Assembly (NCBI GenBank): GCA_002452405.1
Contig: DKFP01000008.1
Coordinates: 62,001 to 126,000 of the forward strand
Reading direction: 5' to 3'
From: Deferribacteraceae bacterium UBA6793
Lineage (GTDB): Bacteria; Chrysiogenota; Deferribacteres; Deferribacterales; Geovibrionaceae
Length of the DNA: 64,000 nt
Shown here: positions 62,487-64,000 of the stretch, piece by piece
How positions within the stretch are numbered: position 1 is the first letter of the stretch
Layout of the letters: each line of letters begins with the position of its first letter
Position numbers and translations under genes: made by a program
Notes under the pieces: model-generated
Seen by the model: only the letters and a program-made list of their open reading frames with translations
What the model was told of the DNA's origin: nothing
The model's database searches: none

Positions 62487-62495
62487 GTTTCCTCC

Positions 62496-63182
62496 TTATA
62501 TCTTTGAGAATATTGATGCCGCAGGTGCGCCGGAGACTTTAAGCCCGTGAGTGCCCTGCGATACGGGGTTCTTTACCCTGCCGAATATTCCGGCAAGGGT
62601 GTCGGATGCCTGAATGGACGGGTTTTCGCGCTCCAGTTTGTCCGCAAAACCTATGAGCGCCTGATAGGCTGATGCGGGGAGCTTGCCCGCCGCTGCCTCT
62701 TTCAGTCTGTTCAGCTTTTGATCGAGGTTCATCGTCTTCAGCTTCGAGAATTCACTCATCTCGCTGTCGGAGAAGACAAATCCGCAATTTACAGGTGAAA
62801 AGGTGATGATTTTCGTCCTGTCGCCCATGCTGATTATTTTCAGGTCTTTGATCATCGGGGGCACAGCCCCCAGGAACGCAACGTGGTGCAGGTAAAGACT
62901 GTCGTCCTCTCTGCGTGCCGCGCCGATGCTCCAGTTTTTGTATCTGCCCTCGGCAAATGCCTCCGCCAGCTCCGCCCCAAGCTCTATTTCGCCCAGAAGG
63001 ATGCTGCCGTCGGCAGAAGCCTCAACAGCTGTCACCCAGCCAAATGCGGGCATACTGTCGTCCGACTCGTGCCCGATGGTTACAGGCACCTGCGGCGTAA
63101 AGTTTTCAGCCATACTGAGAATGTCCTCCGGCGTGATGACCACCCCGTTGTGGTTCCCCGTTCTGGCAAGTTCCAGTTTCAT
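62496..63182 (-). CDS. Phage capsid maturation protease with short scaffold tail
   Basis: 228 aa. The protease part (residues 1-125) has VPVTIGHESDDSMPAFGWV and GRYKNWSIGAARR, as in Mu gpI/U35-type prohead proteases. The C-terminal ~60 residues (LDQKLNRLKEAAAG) are helical, like an internal scaffold. It processes the capsid precursor. First gene of the cluster. No portal gene precedes it, although that is the usual order. Confidence 0.75.
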   Translation of the reverse strand: MKLELARTGNHNGVVITPEDILSMAENFTPQVPVTIGHESDDSMPAFGWVTAVEASADGSILLGEIELGAELAEAFAEGRYKNWSIGAARREDDSLYLHHVAFLGAVPPMIKDLKIISMGDRTKIITFSPVNCGFVFSDSEMSEFSKLKTMNLDQKLNRLKEAAAGKLPASAYQALIGFADKLERENPSIQASDTLAGIFGRVKNPVSQGTHGLKVSGAPAASIFSKI

Positions 63183-63334
63183 ATCTTTGCCTCCTTGTCT
63201 TTTCGGATTGGCAAATAATACAGGATTTGTTTGTTATATATGTTTAATATTGACAAATAAAATTTGTATAAAATCCTCTTTCAATATATTTGAATAGAGG
63301 CTATCCTTTAGAAAAACCAAAAGGGGACGCACAG

Positions 63335-64000
63335 ATGCTTAGAAAGGGCTTTCTGCTGATATGCATGGTGATTCTCGCCGCCTGCGCGGCTGACAACTCC
63401 GCCGTTTACCTTGAAACCGCGGCGCAACTTAAAAATATGCCGGATGCAGTTTCGGCTGTGAAAAAATATGAATCCACAGTGAGAAAGAGCGTCCATTCGC
63501 ACTTTTATTACGAAGGTCGGGGCGACCTGTATTTTGCCTATGGCGAATACGGAAATGCAGTCAACGACTATACGGCTTCACTGCGGAACAAGGAAGAGGC
63601 GGACGTGCACCTTAAAAGAGGTCGCGCGTATATGAAGCTGGGCTTCTATCCCGACGCAGCGTATGACTTTACATCCGTGATACAGCTCGGCGGGGATAAG
63701 GTCTATCTGGCATATGCCGAACGCGCGAAGGCGTACATTGAACTTGGGAAATACAAAGAGGCGCTGAAAGATATCGACAAGGCGCGCAGCCATACCGAGA
63801 TATCGGCGGAGCTTGATAAATCCATGGCGGAGATATACTACAAAACCGCCGACTACAACATGGCGAAGGTATACGCACAGCGTGCTGTCACAGCACATCC
63901 CGACGACGCTTCGCTGTATTTTCTCCGGGGAAAACTGTTTTATAAGACCAGAGATGCGAATCAGGCCGTTGCGGACTACCGCAAAGCCATTGAACTGAAA
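63335..64000 (+). CDS. TPR-repeat lipoprotein, 3'-truncated by the window edge
   Basis: 222 codons from ATG 63335 (AAAAGGGGA upstream) and open to the last base. Lipoprotein signal with lipobox LAAC (Cys17). The rest is a chain of tetratricopeptide repeats, for example YYEGRGDLYFAYGEYGNAV and KAYIELGKYKEALKDIDKA. It is likely outer-membrane anchored and binds partner proteins. Divergent from the capsid cluster; the 152 bases between are AT-rich and hold promoters in both directions by inference. It looks like a host gene, so it marks one edge of the phage-like cluster. Confidence 0.88.
   Translation, partial: MLRKGFLLICMVILAACAADNSAVYLETAAQLKNMPDAVSAVKKYESTVRKSVHSHFYYEGRGDLYFAYGEYGNAVNDYTASLRNKEEADVHLKRGRAYMKLGFYPDAAYDFTSVIQLGGDKVYLAYAERAKAYIELGKYKEALKDIDKARSHTEISAELDKSMAEIYYKTADYNMAKVYAQRAVTAHPDDASLYFLRGKLFYKTRDANQAVADYRKAIELK

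Larger units (their letters stand above)
51014..63182 (-). mobile_element. Phage-derived structural gene cluster (no terminase or portal seen)
   Basis: Sixteen minus-strand genes, all intact and mostly overlapping by 1-8 bases. Order of transcription: capsid protease, decoration protein, major capsid protein, head-tail proteins, tail and fibre proteins, small membrane protein. Terminase, portal, tape measure, tail tube or sheath, integrase and a clear endolysin are not found. The upstream limit is the divergent lipoprotein gene at 63335. Base composition resembles the host. Confidence 0.8.

Noticed and set aside
51014..63182. Complete Mu-like prophage
   Set aside because: No transposase, terminase, portal, sheath or tape measure gene was found, so the cluster is not described as a complete prophage.

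Overview
The window looks like chromosomal DNA of an anaerobic or microaerobic, motile, Gram-negative bacterium that respires with multihaem cytochromes. A Deferribacteres-type organism (Denitrovibrio or Geovibrio relatives) fits best, but this is inferred from gene content: two multihaem c-type cytochromes, System II cytochrome maturation (ResB and CcsA), chemotaxis genes, many sensor kinases, and glnK-amtB. No rRNA or other decisive marker is present.

Layout. 1-1182 is the end of a multihaem cytochrome with an unusual CX8CH site. 1450-5390 is a tRNA-Pro gene followed by a small AT-rich genomic island. The island is bounded by a 26-bp duplication of the tRNA 3' end and carries a Fic AMP-transferase-like protein with its own operator palindrome, the dead tail of a type III restriction subunit, and a GHKL ATPase fused to a PD-(D/E)xK-like nuclease, which is a candidate defence gene. 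5450-20077 is mostly housekeeping or accessory: AcuI-type reductase with a divergent MarR regulator, a NarX/NarL-like two-component pair, an HD-GYP protein, MprF with an MFS transporter, and a PhoX-like lipoprotein followed by a dihaem lipoprotein. 20274-26197 holds a chemoreceptor, the Kup potassium transporter and a haem-binding sensor kinase divergent from a CheY-like regulator. 26489-30713 is an octahaem nitrite reductase (CxxCK active-site haem) followed by ResB and CcsA, which together would form a nitrite-to-ammonia module with its haem-attachment machinery. 30944-41212 has a YefM-YoeB toxin-antitoxin pair, MscS, threonine ammonia-lyase, a gate-domain membrane protein, an M1-ChaN-PDZ fusion, YgiQ and an acyl-CoA synthetase. 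41213-42063 is a large non-coding region with DnaA-box-like sites and a 130-bp direct repeat. 42064-45402 is a CheW-CheZ fusion, a FlhG/MinD-like ATPase and a DUF2062 protein. 45724-51017 has an XRE-type regulator, amtB-glnK with a sigma-54-type promoter, and a PAS kinase.

51014-63182 is a compact, fully intact minus-strand cluster of phage-derived structural genes: capsid protease, gpD-like decoration protein, E-family major capsid protein, head-tail proteins, tail or fibre proteins. It has no terminase, portal, tape measure, integrase or recognisable lysis cassette inside the window, and its upstream end abuts a host-type lipoprotein gene. A domesticated particle (gene-transfer-agent-like or tailocin-like) or a prophage split between loci are both possible. 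The window ends inside a TPR lipoprotein gene.

Several dispersed elements recur: an ~80-bp palindromic repeat (six full or partial copies), a second palindrome type (two copies), and a hairpin element whose stem covaries around an invariant AGGAA loop. The best candidates for something undescribed are the GHKL-nuclease/Fic island, the CheW-CheZ fusion with repeated CheY-binding-like motifs in its linker, and the terminase-less capsid cluster.
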